Assembly: GCF_033845285.1 (NCBI RefSeq)
Contig: NZ_JAWXCX010000001.1
Coordinates: 62,001-126,000 of the forward strand
DNA from: Marinococcus sp. PL1-022
GTDB taxonomy: Bacteria; Bacillota; Bacilli; Bacillales; Marinococcaceae
Length of the DNA: 64,000 nt
Direction of reading: 5' to 3'
Every line of letters begins with the position of its first letter. Position 1 is the first letter of the stretch. The notes beneath the pieces were generated by a model, which saw nothing but the letters and a program-made list of their open reading frames with translations, was not told where the DNA came from and made no database searches. Of the stretch, positions 45,295 through 53,991 are shown piece after piece. A program made the position numbers and the translations under genes.

Positions 45295-46099
45295 TTTCGG
45301 CACCTTCCTTCCATTCGGCTTCCTGGGCCGCTTCCATAATCTTTTCCCGTTCCTTCGCTGGAACGTACATTAAAAGCTTTTGTTCAATTGTTTTGGGCGG
45401 CTGCCCCTCCTGGACCGATAATACACCTTCAATCATGACACTGCGGACATGAATTTCGTGCTTGGATTTGCGCTTGAGTTTATTGGCAAAGGGGTGCCAG
45501 AGCACATAGCCGGTGAAAATGCCGAGAAGTGTGGCGACGAAGGCAGCGCTGATTGCTTCTCCAAGCTTATCGATATCAGACATGTCGGCAAGCGCCGCAA
45601 TGAGACCGACCACAGCACCGAGCACACCGAGTGTAGGCGCATAGGTTCCTGCCTGGGTGAAAATAGAAACGCCTGTTTGATGACGGGATTCGATTGCTTC
45701 GAGCTCTTCGCTCATGATGTCGCGGATAAAATCTGAGTTCTGGCCGTCCACAGCCATCGTCATACCATTACGAAGAAAGGGGTCCTGAATGTCCTGAACG
45801 TCGCCCTCGAGGGCCAAGAGACCTTCTTTTCTAGCTGTCTGGGCCCATTTGGAGAACATGGGAACAAGCTGAGCGACACTCCATTCATTCTGATTTTTAA
45901 ATAAAACGCCGAAAAGCTTCGGCACGTTTTTTAATTCATTACCGGGGAAAGCAATTACTACAGTGGCGATCGTTCCCCCAAAAATAATTAATAAAGCGGC
46001 CGGGTTCAGCAAAGAAATGAGCTCCATCCCTTTAATGGCGATACCGCTCATGATAGCTGCAAAAGCTATAATAATGCCGATGATTGATGCCTTATCCAT
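45287..46099 (-). CDS. motA: Flagellar stator protein MotA
   Basis: 270 residues from ATG at 46097-46099 behind AAAGGGATTG; three extra upstream codons (MIR) are probably not used. Four transmembrane helices; cytoplasmic-loop residues that touch the rotor are in RKEGLLALEGDVQDIQDPFLRNGMTMAVDG, and the signature AGTYAPTLGVLGAVVGLIAAL and FVATLLGIFTGYVLWHPFANKLKRKSK is intact. It forms the stator channel with MotB. A sigma-D-type -10 stands upstream. Confidence 0.94.
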   Translation of the reverse strand: MDKASIIGIIIAFAAIMSGIAIKGMELISLLNPAALLIIFGGTIATVVIAFPGNELKNVPKLFGVLFKNQNEWSVAQLVPMFSKWAQTARKEGLLALEGDVQDIQDPFLRNGMTMAVDGQNSDFIRDIMSEELEAIESRHQTGVSIFTQAGTYAPTLGVLGAVVGLIAALADMSDIDKLGEAISAAFVATLLGIFTGYVLWHPFANKLKRKSKHEIHVRSVMIEGVLSVQEGQPPKTIEQKLLMYVPAKEREKIMEAAQEAEWKEGAENG

Positions 46100-46134
46100 A
46101 CGTATCAATCCCTTTATGTTTGATTCTACTGTTT

Positions 46135-46161
46135 ATATCGGCGCTTAAGATGCTAACATAA
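46135..46161 (-). promoter_or_regulatory. Sigma-D-type promoter of motAB
   Basis: On the minus strand GCCGATAT (46142-46135) is an exact match to the sigma-D -10 consensus, 35 nt before the motA start. The -35 at the usual 15-nt spacing is TTAT (46161-46158), a weak match to TAAA. motAB is sigma-D-dependent in B. subtilis. Confidence 0.7.
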
Positions 46162-46267
46162 AGAAGGATAGAAAAATTCATGAGGAAGTAAGGAATAATT
46201 AACTAGGCAGACGATCTTGTGAATAAAAAAGCATAAAGACGCCTTGAATGGCAGGGAAAGGATGTCC

Positions 46268-47128
46268 ATGATGAAAAAATGGATGATCGTTGCAGGAATG
46301 TCGGGGCTCTTGGTCAGTACCGGCTGTGCGAATAACGGGAACGAAGAGAGCGGAGCTGAAGAAGCTGAAGAAGCCTCTTCGGACGCTTCAGGGGAAAATA
46401 ACGGAGAAGGTCAGGAAGAAACAGAGGGCGATACAGAAGAGAATGCAGAGGAAGCAGAAAATGACGAGCAGGCAGATGCAGGAGAGGAGCCGCCCAAGAC
46501 AGAAGAAAACGGAAATTTGGAGAACCCATCGGCTATCGACGCTTTAATTAACCGTGAATACCATCTGCCTTCAGATTATGAACCGGAAAACTTAGTAATT
46601 CCGGACGTGGCTTTTCCATTTGAGGGAGAGCCCCAGAAAAAGTATATGAGAGAAAAAGCGGCAGCGCAGCTTGAAAACATGTTCGCGGAGGCGCAAGAGG
46701 AGGATATTGAGCTTTCGGCTGTGTCGGGATACCGTTCGTATGACCGTCAGGAAAGTATATTTGCAGCTAACGCGGAAGAAGACGGAGAAGAAGAGGCGAA
46801 CAAATATAGTGCAAGAGCCGGGGAGAGCGAGCATCAAAGCGGTCTGGCGATGGACGTGAGTGCTGCATCCGTCGGCTATTCGTTAACGACAGATCTCGGT
46901 GAAACAGAAGAAGGGGAATGGCTTGAAGAAAATGCGCATGAGTACGGCTTTGTAGTCCGCTATCCTGAGGATAAAACGGATATTACCGGCTATCAGTATG
47001 AGCCCTGGCACGTGCGGTATGTAGGAAAAGATTTAGCCGGAATGCTTCACGAAAACGATTGGGTGATGGAAGAGTATTACAGAGAGGAGCTCGAAGAAGA
47101 GTCATCAAACGGCGAAGAAGACAAATAA
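46268..47128 (+). CDS. VanY-family D-alanyl-D-alanine carboxypeptidase lipoprotein
   Basis: 286 residues from ATG at 46268 (or the next ATG, 46271) behind AAAGGA. The lipoprotein signal ends LLVSTGC. An acidic linker of about 60 residues is mostly Glu/Asp/Ala/Gly. The VanY domain starts around 95: SAVSGYRSYDRQE, GESEHQSGLAMDVS (zinc His and Asp) and EPWHVRYVG (zinc His and catalytic Glu). It should trim the terminal D-Ala from wall stem peptides outside the membrane. The acidic linker again fits high external salt. Confidence 0.9.
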   Translation: MMKKWMIVAGMSGLLVSTGCANNGNEESGAEEAEEASSDASGENNGEGQEETEGDTEENAEEAENDEQADAGEEPPKTEENGNLENPSAIDALINREYHLPSDYEPENLVIPDVAFPFEGEPQKKYMREKAAAQLENMFAEAQEEDIELSAVSGYRSYDRQESIFAANAEEDGEEEANKYSARAGESEHQSGLAMDVSAASVGYSLTTDLGETEEGEWLEENAHEYGFVVRYPEDKTDITGYQYEPWHVRYVGKDLAGMLHENDWVMEEYYREELEEESSNGEEDK

Positions 47129-47158
47129 AGCCGGGGGACGCCCCCAGGCTTTATTTTT
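47127..47158. terminator. Bidirectional terminator
   Basis: AAAGCCGGGGG pairs with CCCCCAGGCTTT across ACG, followed by ATTTTTT. It overlaps the VanY stop and abuts the prpB stop. Confidence 0.85.
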
Positions 47159-48075
47159 TAATCTTCATCGATTGTCGGCAGCTCGGTTTTTGCGATCTTT
47201 TCATCTAATGCTTCGTAATCGTAGTACGAAATCGTACGGTACAGCTCTTCGCGTGTCTGCATATCCTCAAGCATATCCTTTTGGGTGCCTTTATCATGAA
47301 TTTCCTGAAAAACCCGTTCGACGGCTTTGGCAGCGGCCCGCATGGAAGTAACCGGATAGATGATCATATTAAATCCCCATGATTCGAACTGGTCCGCATG
47401 ATAATACGGGGTTCGGCCAAATTCAGTCATATTAGCGAGCAGCGGCGTGCCGCTGAGGCTATCCCCGGCCCGGCGGAAATCCTCCTCTGCGGAAAGAGCT
47501 TCCGGGAAGATGCCGTCTGCGCCGGCCTCCCGGTAGAGAGCCGCCCTCTCCATAGCTGCGTCTATACCTTCCACGCCCTTGGCGTCGGTACGGGCAATAA
47601 CGGCGAGCGTCGGAGCGACTTCTTTGATAACTTTAATCTTTTGAACCATTTCTTCGGCGGAGACTAATTTTTTCCCGTTTAAATGGCCACATTTTTTCGG
47701 GAGGTCCTGGTCTTCAATCTGTACGGCGGCCACCCCGGCTTCGGTCATTTCCCGGGCGGTGCGTGCCACGTCGAGCACTCCCCCAAAGCCGGTATCAATA
47801 TCAACGAGCAGAGGGAGCTTTGCTGCGCGAACAATATCCCGGGCCCGTTCAGCAACTTCATGGGAATGAATGATGCCAAGGTCCGGCAGGCCCCGGCTCG
47901 CTGTATAGGCAGCGCCCGATAGATATAAAATATCAAAGCCGGTGTTTCTGGCGATCAGTGCAGACATGCTGTCATGAACACCGGGAATTTTTACCGCCGG
48001 CTTCTGCTTAATACGGTCACGAAATAATTGGGCGAGTTCCTTTTGGGAAACAGGTTCTTCGGTTAACCAACTCAA
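47158..48075 (-). CDS. prpB: Methylisocitrate lyase
   Basis: 305 residues. The ICL/PEPM fold carries the lyase signature KKCGHLNGKKLV (catalytic Cys in KKCGH), metal Asp residues in LPLLVDIDTGFGG, and QIEDQ. It splits 2-methylisocitrate to pyruvate and succinate, the last step of the 2-methylcitrate cycle for propionyl-CoA. Third gene of the operon after mmgD and prpD, 14 nt behind prpD. Confidence 0.93.
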   Translation of the reverse strand: MSWLTEEPVSQKELAQLFRDRIKQKPAVKIPGVHDSMSALIARNTGFDILYLSGAAYTASRGLPDLGIIHSHEVAERARDIVRAAKLPLLVDIDTGFGGVLDVARTAREMTEAGVAAVQIEDQDLPKKCGHLNGKKLVSAEEMVQKIKVIKEVAPTLAVIARTDAKGVEGIDAAMERAALYREAGADGIFPEALSAEEDFRRAGDSLSGTPLLANMTEFGRTPYYHADQFESWGFNMIIYPVTSMRAAAKAVERVFQEIHDKGTQKDMLEDMQTREELYRTISYYDYEALDEKIAKTELPTIDED

Positions 48076-48089
48076 TGTATTTCCTCCTT

Positions 48090-49523
48090 TTAGTAAACCC
48101 AGTCTGACATAAAATGATGAACAGGAGTTTCTGCCAGCCGGTCATGGTCGAGCATTTGCTCCAGAAGCAGAGAGGCCTTTTTTGGCGGATAGTGGGCATT
48201 CAGGTTCTGCCGGCATTTTTCGATAATCTGCGGCTTGGCCTCTTCCCGGCGGCGCTGGTGGCCGAGCGGGTATTCCACTTCTACGGGAGCTGTGCTTGTG
48301 CCGTCCATAAAGTGTACCTGCACCTGGTTGGGGATGGAACGCTTGGATGGATCCAGGTAATCCTCGGTGTACTGTTTGTTTTCTTTAACAATCATTTTGT
48401 TGCGGAGCTGGTCAATCACAGGATTTGCGGCAGCGGAATCCTCATAGTGATCAGCGTCAAGCCGTCCAAAGATCAAGCCGACAGCTGTCATATACTGCAG
48501 GCAGTGATCCCGGTCCGCAGGGTTTTGCAGCGGGCCGGTTTTATCGATAATGCGGATAGCAGCTTCATGAGTAACAATATCGATGCGCTCAATATCCTGC
48601 AGCCGTTCTTTTATCTCCCTGTGCAGCTCGATAGCGGCTTCCACAGCGGTTTGGGCGTGGAATTCAGCCGGGAAGGAGACTTTGAACAGGACGTGCTCCA
48701 TCACGTAAGTACCCATTTTCGGCACAGACAGCTCCTCACCGTTCATCATTACGTCCTGAAAGCCCCAGCCTTTAGCAGAAAGAGCGGTAGCATACCCCAT
48801 CTCCCCTTTCACAGCCATTAAGGCAAGACGGACTCCACGGCTGGTGGCGTCACCAGCGGCCCATGATTTACGGGAGCCGGCGTTTGGATAATGGCGGTAG
48901 GTGCGTAGACTGGAATTGTCCACCCATGCGTTGGAAACCGCATTGATCATTTCCTGCTTACTGCCGCCGAGCATGTGGGTGACTACCGCTGTCGTAGCTA
49001 CTTTAACGAGAAGCACATGGTCGAGCCCGACCCGGTTAAAGCTGTGGTTTAAAGCGATGGATCCCTGAATTTCATGGGCTTTCACCATGGCGGTTAGTAC
49101 GTCGTACATCGTCAGGGGATTTTTGCCTTCTGCTACGCGCTTTCGGCTTAAATAGTCGGCGGTGGCAAGAATGCCTCCGAGATTATCGGAAGGGTGACCC
49201 CATTCTTTGGCAAGCCAGGTATCGTTATAATCGAGCCAGCGGATTGCGCAGCCGATATTAAAAGCAGCATGCACCGGGTCGAGTTCAAACTGGGTGCCCG
49301 GCATGCGTGCGCCGTTCGGAACGATAGTGCCCGGCACAATAGGTCCGAGCTGCTTGGTGCACTCCGGATATCGTAATGCCAGGATTCCTGCCCCTAGCGT
49401 ATCCATTAATACATAGCGGGCGGTATCATACGCCTCGCTGCTTGAAATGTCCTGGTCATATACATAGTCGGCGATGTCGGTCAGTAAAGCATCTGTCTGC
49501 TGCATCGTCTGGTTCATTTTCAT
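48090..49523 (-). CDS. prpD: 2-Methylcitrate dehydratase, MmgE/PrpD family
   Basis: 477 residues. MmgE/PrpD signatures: [36 protein letters not shown] (about 97-132) and [32 protein letters not shown], with [14 protein letters not shown]. It dehydrates 2-methylcitrate (B. subtilis YqiP/MmgE equivalent). Start ATG at 49521-49523 behind AGGAGG, nine bases after mmgD stops, so the three enzymes are one transcription unit. Confidence 0.92.
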   Translation of the reverse strand: MKMNQTMQQTDALLTDIADYVYDQDISSSEAYDTARYVLMDTLGAGILALRYPECTKQLGPIVPGTIVPNGARMPGTQFELDPVHAAFNIGCAIRWLDYNDTWLAKEWGHPSDNLGGILATADYLSRKRVAEGKNPLTMYDVLTAMVKAHEIQGSIALNHSFNRVGLDHVLLVKVATTAVVTHMLGGSKQEMINAVSNAWVDNSSLRTYRHYPNAGSRKSWAAGDATSRGVRLALMAVKGEMGYATALSAKGWGFQDVMMNGEELSVPKMGTYVMEHVLFKVSFPAEFHAQTAVEAAIELHREIKERLQDIERIDIVTHEAAIRIIDKTGPLQNPADRDHCLQYMTAVGLIFGRLDADHYEDSAAANPVIDQLRNKMIVKENKQYTEDYLDPSKRSIPNQVQVHFMDGTSTAPVEVEYPLGHQRRREEAKPQIIEKCRQNLNAHYPPKKASLLLEQMLDHDRLAETPVHHFMSDWVY

Positions 49524-49531
49524 TTCCTCCT

Positions 49532-50650
49532 TTAGGTTAACGTAATGCCCCGCGGGCCGGTGTAGTTGACTCTCGGGCGGAACAAGCGGTTATTGCTGTG
49601 CTGCTCGATCACATGAGCTCCGAGTCCGGCGGCCCGCGATGCAAAAAAGATAGGCGTATACAGGTCAATTGGGATGCCGAGCAGATAATACACCGGCGCT
49701 GCGTAGTAGTCGAGGTTTGGATGCAGCCCTTTTTCTTCTGCAATCAGCTCTTCACCGCGTATGCACATATCATACAGGTCCATGCGATCCTGCTTTTCCG
49801 CGAGTCGGTGCAGCGATTTTTTCATCAGCTGGGCGCGCGGGTCCATTTTTTTCATATACACCCTGTGGCCAAATCCCATGATTCGTTCTTTGTTGGCCAG
49901 CTTTTCCCGGAAGAGCCGCTCGACTCCGTCCGGGGTGCCGGCTTCGAGCAGGAGATGCATAACGGCTTCATTGGCTCCCCCGTGCAGCGGTCCTTTCAGA
50001 GAAGCCACCGCACCCGTAAAGGCACCATACATATCGGCCTGTGTGGAGGCAATCACCCGGGCTGCGAATGTTGAGTTTGGCATTTCATGCTCAATGTAGG
50101 CCACAAGCGACTGGTCAAACACTTCGGTTTCCAATGCTGTTGGCGTTTTCCCGGTGAGCATGTGAAGCATGTTGGCGCTAAAAGACATGGAAGGGTCTGG
50201 AGATATGAGTGATTCATGCTGCTGGGTACGATAACTGCCGGCGATGATGGCAGGTACAGCACCCAGCAGTTTGACCGCTTTTTTCTGGTTGGCTTCTGTA
50301 GTCTGATCATGCATATGCTTCTCTGAGCCCGCAAGCAGGGAAATGCCGGTACGGAGCATATCCATGGCACTCATTGAAGCAGGAAACAACGAAAAGGACG
50401 AAGTCAGGGATTCCGGAAGATCGAGCTGTTGATAAAGGCGATCCTGAAATGATTCCTTCTCCCCTGTTTTTGGAAGAGAGCCGTAAAGAAGCAAATGAGC
50501 AACATCCAAAAAATGACGGTTTTCCGCTAATTCAATTAGATCGTAGCCGCGTATAACAATTTGTTCCTGCTCCACATCAAGATAGGAAATCGACGTCTCG
50601 GCGGCAATAACACCTTCGAGTCCGGGGCTGTACTCGTTTTCTGCAGACAT
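49532..50650 (-). CDS. mmgD: 2-Methylcitrate / citrate synthase
   Basis: 372 residues. Citrate-synthase fold: [33 protein letters not shown], catalytic histidines in [13 protein letters not shown] and [17 protein letters not shown], and the Asp in [35 protein letters not shown]. The operon context (prpD, prpB) marks it as the enzyme condensing propionyl-CoA with oxaloacetate. Start ATG at 50648-50650 behind AAAGGAGG. A CRE-like site and a palindrome lie upstream. Confidence 0.9.
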   Translation of the reverse strand: MSAENEYSPGLEGVIAAETSISYLDVEQEQIVIRGYDLIELAENRHFLDVAHLLLYGSLPKTGEKESFQDRLYQQLDLPESLTSSFSLFPASMSAMDMLRTGISLLAGSEKHMHDQTTEANQKKAVKLLGAVPAIIAGSYRTQQHESLISPDPSMSFSANMLHMLTGKTPTALETEVFDQSLVAYIEHEMPNSTFAARVIASTQADMYGAFTGAVASLKGPLHGGANEAVMHLLLEAGTPDGVERLFREKLANKERIMGFGHRVYMKKMDPRAQLMKKSLHRLAEKQDRMDLYDMCIRGEELIAEEKGLHPNLDYYAAPVYYLLGIPIDLYTPIFFASRAAGLGAHVIEQHSNNRLFRPRVNYTGPRGITLT

Positions 50651-50669
50651 AGTGGTGCCTCCTTTATTT

Positions 50670-50683
50670 TTAAAGCGTTTTCA
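50670..50683 (-). promoter_or_regulatory. CRE (CcpA) site
   Basis: On the minus strand TGAAAACGCTTTAA matches the catabolite-responsive element TGWAANCGNTNWCA except at one position. It lies in the leader of the methylcitrate operon, consistent with glucose repression. Confidence 0.65.
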
Positions 50684-50715
50684 AAAACGGTTAAAAATAT
50701 AAGCTGCTTCTTTGT

Positions 50716-50733
50716 ATAATTGTATACAATTAT
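50716..50733. promoter_or_regulatory. GntR-type operator before mmgD
   Basis: A perfect 18-bp palindrome ATAATTGTATACAATTAT with the TTGTATACAA core typical of FCD-domain GntR operators. It lies between the GntR gene and mmgD, in the likely promoter region of the operon. Confidence 0.75.
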
Positions 50734-50766
50734 TTGGAAAAAGGCAAAAACCTTTTCGACAGGCTG

Positions 50767-51423
50767 CTAGGAAGAAGAAATATGAAATTCAAGTGTTTCT
50801 TTCGTCGAGGCGAGGCTTCTTTGGATATGAGTGCGCATGTAATGCTCAGCCGCCGGGCCATCTTTTTGTTCGATAGCAGCCAGGATTTTTTCGTGTTCAG
50901 ATACTGGAGTATCGATTGTATAATCAGGGTGTCTGTAGCCGCTGAGCCGCCGGTATCTTTCAAGACGGCTGTTCAGCTGGTTTAAAAACTGGACCGCCGT
51001 AGGCGAAGCGTGTTCATACAATAGATGATGGAAGCGGCTGCCGTACGTAATGGAAGTAAATCGTTCATCTGCTTCAGCCATATGCAGAAGTGCTTCTCTC
51101 ATGGCTGTAACAGCCTCAGAGGAGGCCCGCACGGCAGCTTCTTTAGCCACAAGTCCTTCGAGTGCTTCCCGGACGGCAAAAATATCGACAGCTTCTTCAA
51201 TACTGAGCTCCTGGACCTCCATACGCCCATTCGCTTTTTTCACAATTAATCCCTCGAGCTCGAGACGGTAGAGCGCCTGACGGAGCGGCGTACGGCTTAC
51301 TGCGATTTCTTCAGTTAGTTGTTCCTCACGGAGCGCCTGCCCCGGGGAATAATGAAATTCAATGATGTTTTGCTTTAAAGCTTCATAGGCTAAATCGCTT
51401 ACGGATACACGGCGTCTCTGCAC
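50767..51423 (-). CDS. GntR/FadR-family regulator (FCD domain)
   Basis: 218 residues. The N-terminal HTH LREEQLTEEIAVSRTPLRQALYRLELEGLIVKKANGRMEVQ (about 31-71) is followed by an FCD effector domain with metal-site residues (FHHLLYEHA, SEHEKILAAI, HYMRTHI). It precedes the methylcitrate genes on the same strand, with an 18-bp operator in between, so it most likely regulates that operon and senses methylcitrate or a related acid. Start ATG at 51421-51423. Confidence 0.88.
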   Translation of the reverse strand: MQRRRVSVSDLAYEALKQNIIEFHYSPGQALREEQLTEEIAVSRTPLRQALYRLELEGLIVKKANGRMEVQELSIEEAVDIFAVREALEGLVAKEAAVRASSEAVTAMREALLHMAEADERFTSITYGSRFHHLLYEHASPTAVQFLNQLNSRLERYRRLSGYRHPDYTIDTPVSEHEKILAAIEQKDGPAAEHYMRTHIQRSLASTKETLEFHISSS

Positions 51424-51464
51424 AGGCCTTCGCTCCCTTCGGTTTGATTTAACCTATTATAGCA

Positions 51465-51492
51465 AAAAAGAGACCGGCTGAGTGCCGGTCTC
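51465..51492 (-). terminator. Terminator of the MFS gene
   Basis: GAGACCGGC (51470-51478) pairs with GCCGGTCTC (51484-51492); the minus strand ends TTTTTTGC. It separates the MFS gene from the GntR gene. Confidence 0.87.
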
Positions 51493-51493
51493 C

Positions 51494-52885
51494 TTATTCA
51501 GGATTTTTCTCCGACCGGGGCTCGACCCGGAAGGCGCGGAAGGTGTACATAAACATGGCAAGGGCGAACAGGGAAACCAGGGTCAGGACGAGATAAACGT
51601 TAGAATAAATGGCGCTGCTGCCGCCGGAAGCAAACGGGTTCAACGAGGTGGTCACGCCCTGAATTCCGAGCACAGCTCCAAAGATGGCACTGCTGAAAGC
51701 TCCGGCCATGAAGTTCATCAGGTTGAACATGCCGATGCCGACGCCGGTTTCATTTTCTTCAAGGACAGAAGACAAAATGTTGGCGGTTGAGCTCTGAATG
51801 AGGGGGAATCCTATATAAGCAATAATCAGGACAACAGAGACAGCGACTGCGGAAACGCCGGCAAATCCGGAAAGCAGCATTGTTCCAAAAGCAATGAAAA
51901 CCAGGGCAGCGATAACAACTACCTTTGGCCCGTGGCGGTCTGCAAGGTCGCCCCCGGTGCGTCCGAGAAAACCGGCAAGGATGGCTCCCGGAAAGATAAC
52001 AAGGCCAATCTGCGTAGTGGAAAGTTCATACAGCTCTCTGGTCATTAGCGGAATGATAAACAAAAGACCGAACATGCTGCAGACTCCGAGAAAACTCGTC
52101 AAAATAGTAACAGTATAGTATTTGTTTCTCAAAAGGGATGGGCGGATAAATGGATCGTCCGCTTTCGCCGTCCGAAAAGCGAAAACAGCCATGAAAACGA
52201 TAAACATAAGAAGAAAGATCCATTGAAGAGTAGTAACAAACAGTAAAATTCCGGCTATTGCCACTCCGAAAAGAGCAGCACCTAAATAATCGATAAACCC
52301 GGAACGTTTTTCTTCATCCGGCAGCCATTTTCTAAGAAAAGGGAGAGCTAAAAGCGATAGAATAGAAAATAAGAACAAATAACGCCAGCTGAGCCATCCC
52401 CCGAGCAGCCCGCCAACAATTGGCCCGACGCCGGAAGCGAAGGCTATTGTGGAAGAAATCAAGCCAAATACCCGGCCTTTGTCCTCCGGGAAAAAGCGGG
52501 CAGGTATCACAAACCCGAGCGCGGGAATAGTTGCTCCGCCTGCCGCCTGAAGGACCCGGGCGACGATAAGCATGGCAAAGCTTTCAGAAAAAAGGCCGAG
52601 CGTTGCACCAGCAGCAAAAAGGATAATGCCAAAGGTGAGCAGAGCTTTAATGGAATAAAAGTCTGCTAGTTTTCCATACATCAGGGCCCCGATAGCGTAG
52701 ACCATAATGTATGAAGTAAGTACCCAGCTGACCTGGGAGGAAGAGATGCCGAAATACGACTGGATATCGGGAATTGCTACGTTAAACATGGTGCCGTTCA
52801 TAACCGCGATGGTTAAAATCAGAGCCACCAGAAAAATAAGCTTCTTTTTCTGGGCCGGCCCGACGTGTAAGGATTCATTTGTCAT
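51494..52885 (-). CDS. MFS drug:H+ antiporter (DHA2-like)
   Basis: 463 residues with 12-14 transmembrane helices. Motifs: NGTMFNVAIPDIQSYFGISSSQVSWVLTSYIM (helix 1-2, DHA2 pattern), YGKLADFYSIKALLTFG (motif A variant), ARVLQAAGGATIPALGFVI and GVGPIVGGLLGGWLSWRYLFLF (motif C, antiporter). TetA(L)-like exporters belong here, and in alkaliphiles some also exchange Na+/K+ for H+; the substrate is unknown. Start ATG at 52883-52885. Confidence 0.87.
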   Translation of the reverse strand: MTNESLHVGPAQKKKLIFLVALILTIAVMNGTMFNVAIPDIQSYFGISSSQVSWVLTSYIMVYAIGALMYGKLADFYSIKALLTFGIILFAAGATLGLFSESFAMLIVARVLQAAGGATIPALGFVIPARFFPEDKGRVFGLISSTIAFASGVGPIVGGLLGGWLSWRYLFLFSILSLLALPFLRKWLPDEEKRSGFIDYLGAALFGVAIAGILLFVTTLQWIFLLMFIVFMAVFAFRTAKADDPFIRPSLLRNKYYTVTILTSFLGVCSMFGLLFIIPLMTRELYELSTTQIGLVIFPGAILAGFLGRTGGDLADRHGPKVVVIAALVFIAFGTMLLSGFAGVSAVAVSVVLIIAYIGFPLIQSSTANILSSVLEENETGVGIGMFNLMNFMAGAFSSAIFGAVLGIQGVTTSLNPFASGGSSAIYSNVYLVLTLVSLFALAMFMYTFRAFRVEPRSEKNPE

Positions 52886-53208
52886 AAAAATTCACGCTTT
52901 CTATTGTTAGTTTCAGGGAATTTGGTTTTGTGTGGAACTATCATATATTAACTGAAACAATACCGAGAAACAAATATAATGAACGAAGCTGTACAGACGC
53001 CTCGGGGAATCGCAAAGTCGTCATTCTCGTCTTTAAGATTATGTGATAATATAAAGTGGTGGATTTGTGTAGATGAAAAATTACTGGGATATTGTGTTTC
53101 AGCTGATAATTTTACTGTGTTATAAAGGTTTATTACATAGGATGCGGTCATGAATGGCAGGTCTGCATTATGCAGAATATAGAAAAATTAGAATAGGAGA
53201 GTCTCGCT
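52886..53208. other. 323-nt intergenic region with divergent promoters
   Basis: No convincing gene. It contains GTTTCAG (52907) / CTGAAAC (52950), an inverted repeat in the MFS promoter region. A 15-bp palindrome TCTGCATTATGCAGA lies at 53162-53176, 33 nt before the alpha/beta hydrolase start, with an extended -10-like TGTTATAAA near 53118-53126. A 26-codon frame at 53073-53153 has no proper ribosome site. Confidence 0.5.
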
Positions 53209-53991
53209 GTGTATATAGATATAGATGGGGTTAACGTGAACTACCATGTGTCCGGCGAAGGGGAAGATGTCGTCTTATTACATGGATGGGGCGCAAACAT
53301 TCAGGCATTTGCCCCAGTGCATCAATCACTGGAAAAAAACTTCCGGGTCTGGTCGATTGATTTTCCAGGCTTTGGCCAAAGCGGGGAGCCGCCTGAATCC
53401 TGGACGGTCGGTGACTATACCGAATTGCTGAAAAAATGGCTGCAGAAAACCGGCATAGACAACCCGATTCTTATCGGCCACTCCTTCGGGGGGCGGGTTT
53501 CGATTAAGTATGCAGCAGACAACCCGGTGAAGAAAATTATTCTGGTGGACAGCGCCGGCGTAAAGCCAAAACGAAAGCTGAAATATTACGTGAAAGTCTA
53601 TACGTATAAAACCTTTAAAAAGCTGCTGAAGCTGCCTGGGTTAAAAAACCGCGAGCAGGAAATTCTAGGTAAAGTCAAAGGCCGGGTCGGTTCGGCAGAT
53701 TACCAAAATGTTTCCGGTGTGATGCAGCAGACGATGGTGAAGGTGGTCAATGAAGACCTGCAGCACCATTTTGAGCATGTTACGCCTCCGGTGCTGCTCG
53801 TGTGGGGAGAAAATGACGAGGCAACTCCTGTATCGGACGCCAGGATCATGGAACAAAAGATGCCAAATGCGGGTCTTGTCGTACTGCGCGGAGCCGGCCA
53901 TTATTCGTACATTGACAATTTAAACGAGTTTTTAATCATTATTGACCACTTTTTAAGAAACGAAGAGCAGGAGGCCGCACAGCATGATTAA
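53209..53991 (+). CDS. Alpha/beta-hydrolase
   Basis: 260 residues from GTG at 53209 behind ATAGGAGAG. Oxyanion segment LLHGWGAN (23-30), nucleophile Ser92 in GHSFGG, acid Asp in WGENDEATPVSD (about 208) and His in RGAGHYSY (about 229): a complete catalytic triad. No signal peptide, so cytosolic. It overlaps the Mur-ligase gene by 8 nt (ATGATTAA) and so is cotranslated with it. Similar hydrolase-Mur ligase-Ddl sets occur in other Firmicutes; the ester or amide cleaved is not known. Confidence 0.88.
   Translation: MYIDIDGVNVNYHVSGEGEDVVLLHGWGANIQAFAPVHQSLEKNFRVWSIDFPGFGQSGEPPESWTVGDYTELLKKWLQKTGIDNPILIGHSFGGRVSIKYAADNPVKKIILVDSAGVKPKRKLKYYVKVYTYKTFKKLLKLPGLKNREQEILGKVKGRVGSADYQNVSGVMQQTMVKVVNEDLQHHFEHVTPPVLLVWGENDEATPVSDARIMEQKMPNAGLVVLRGAGHYSYIDNLNEFLIIIDHFLRNEEQEAAQHD

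Noticed and set aside
53073-53153. 26-codon plus-strand frame before the alpha/beta hydrolase
   Set aside because: Only a weak GGTGG lies upstream, the peptide has no clear membrane or domain pattern, and the region is better explained as a promoter/operator.
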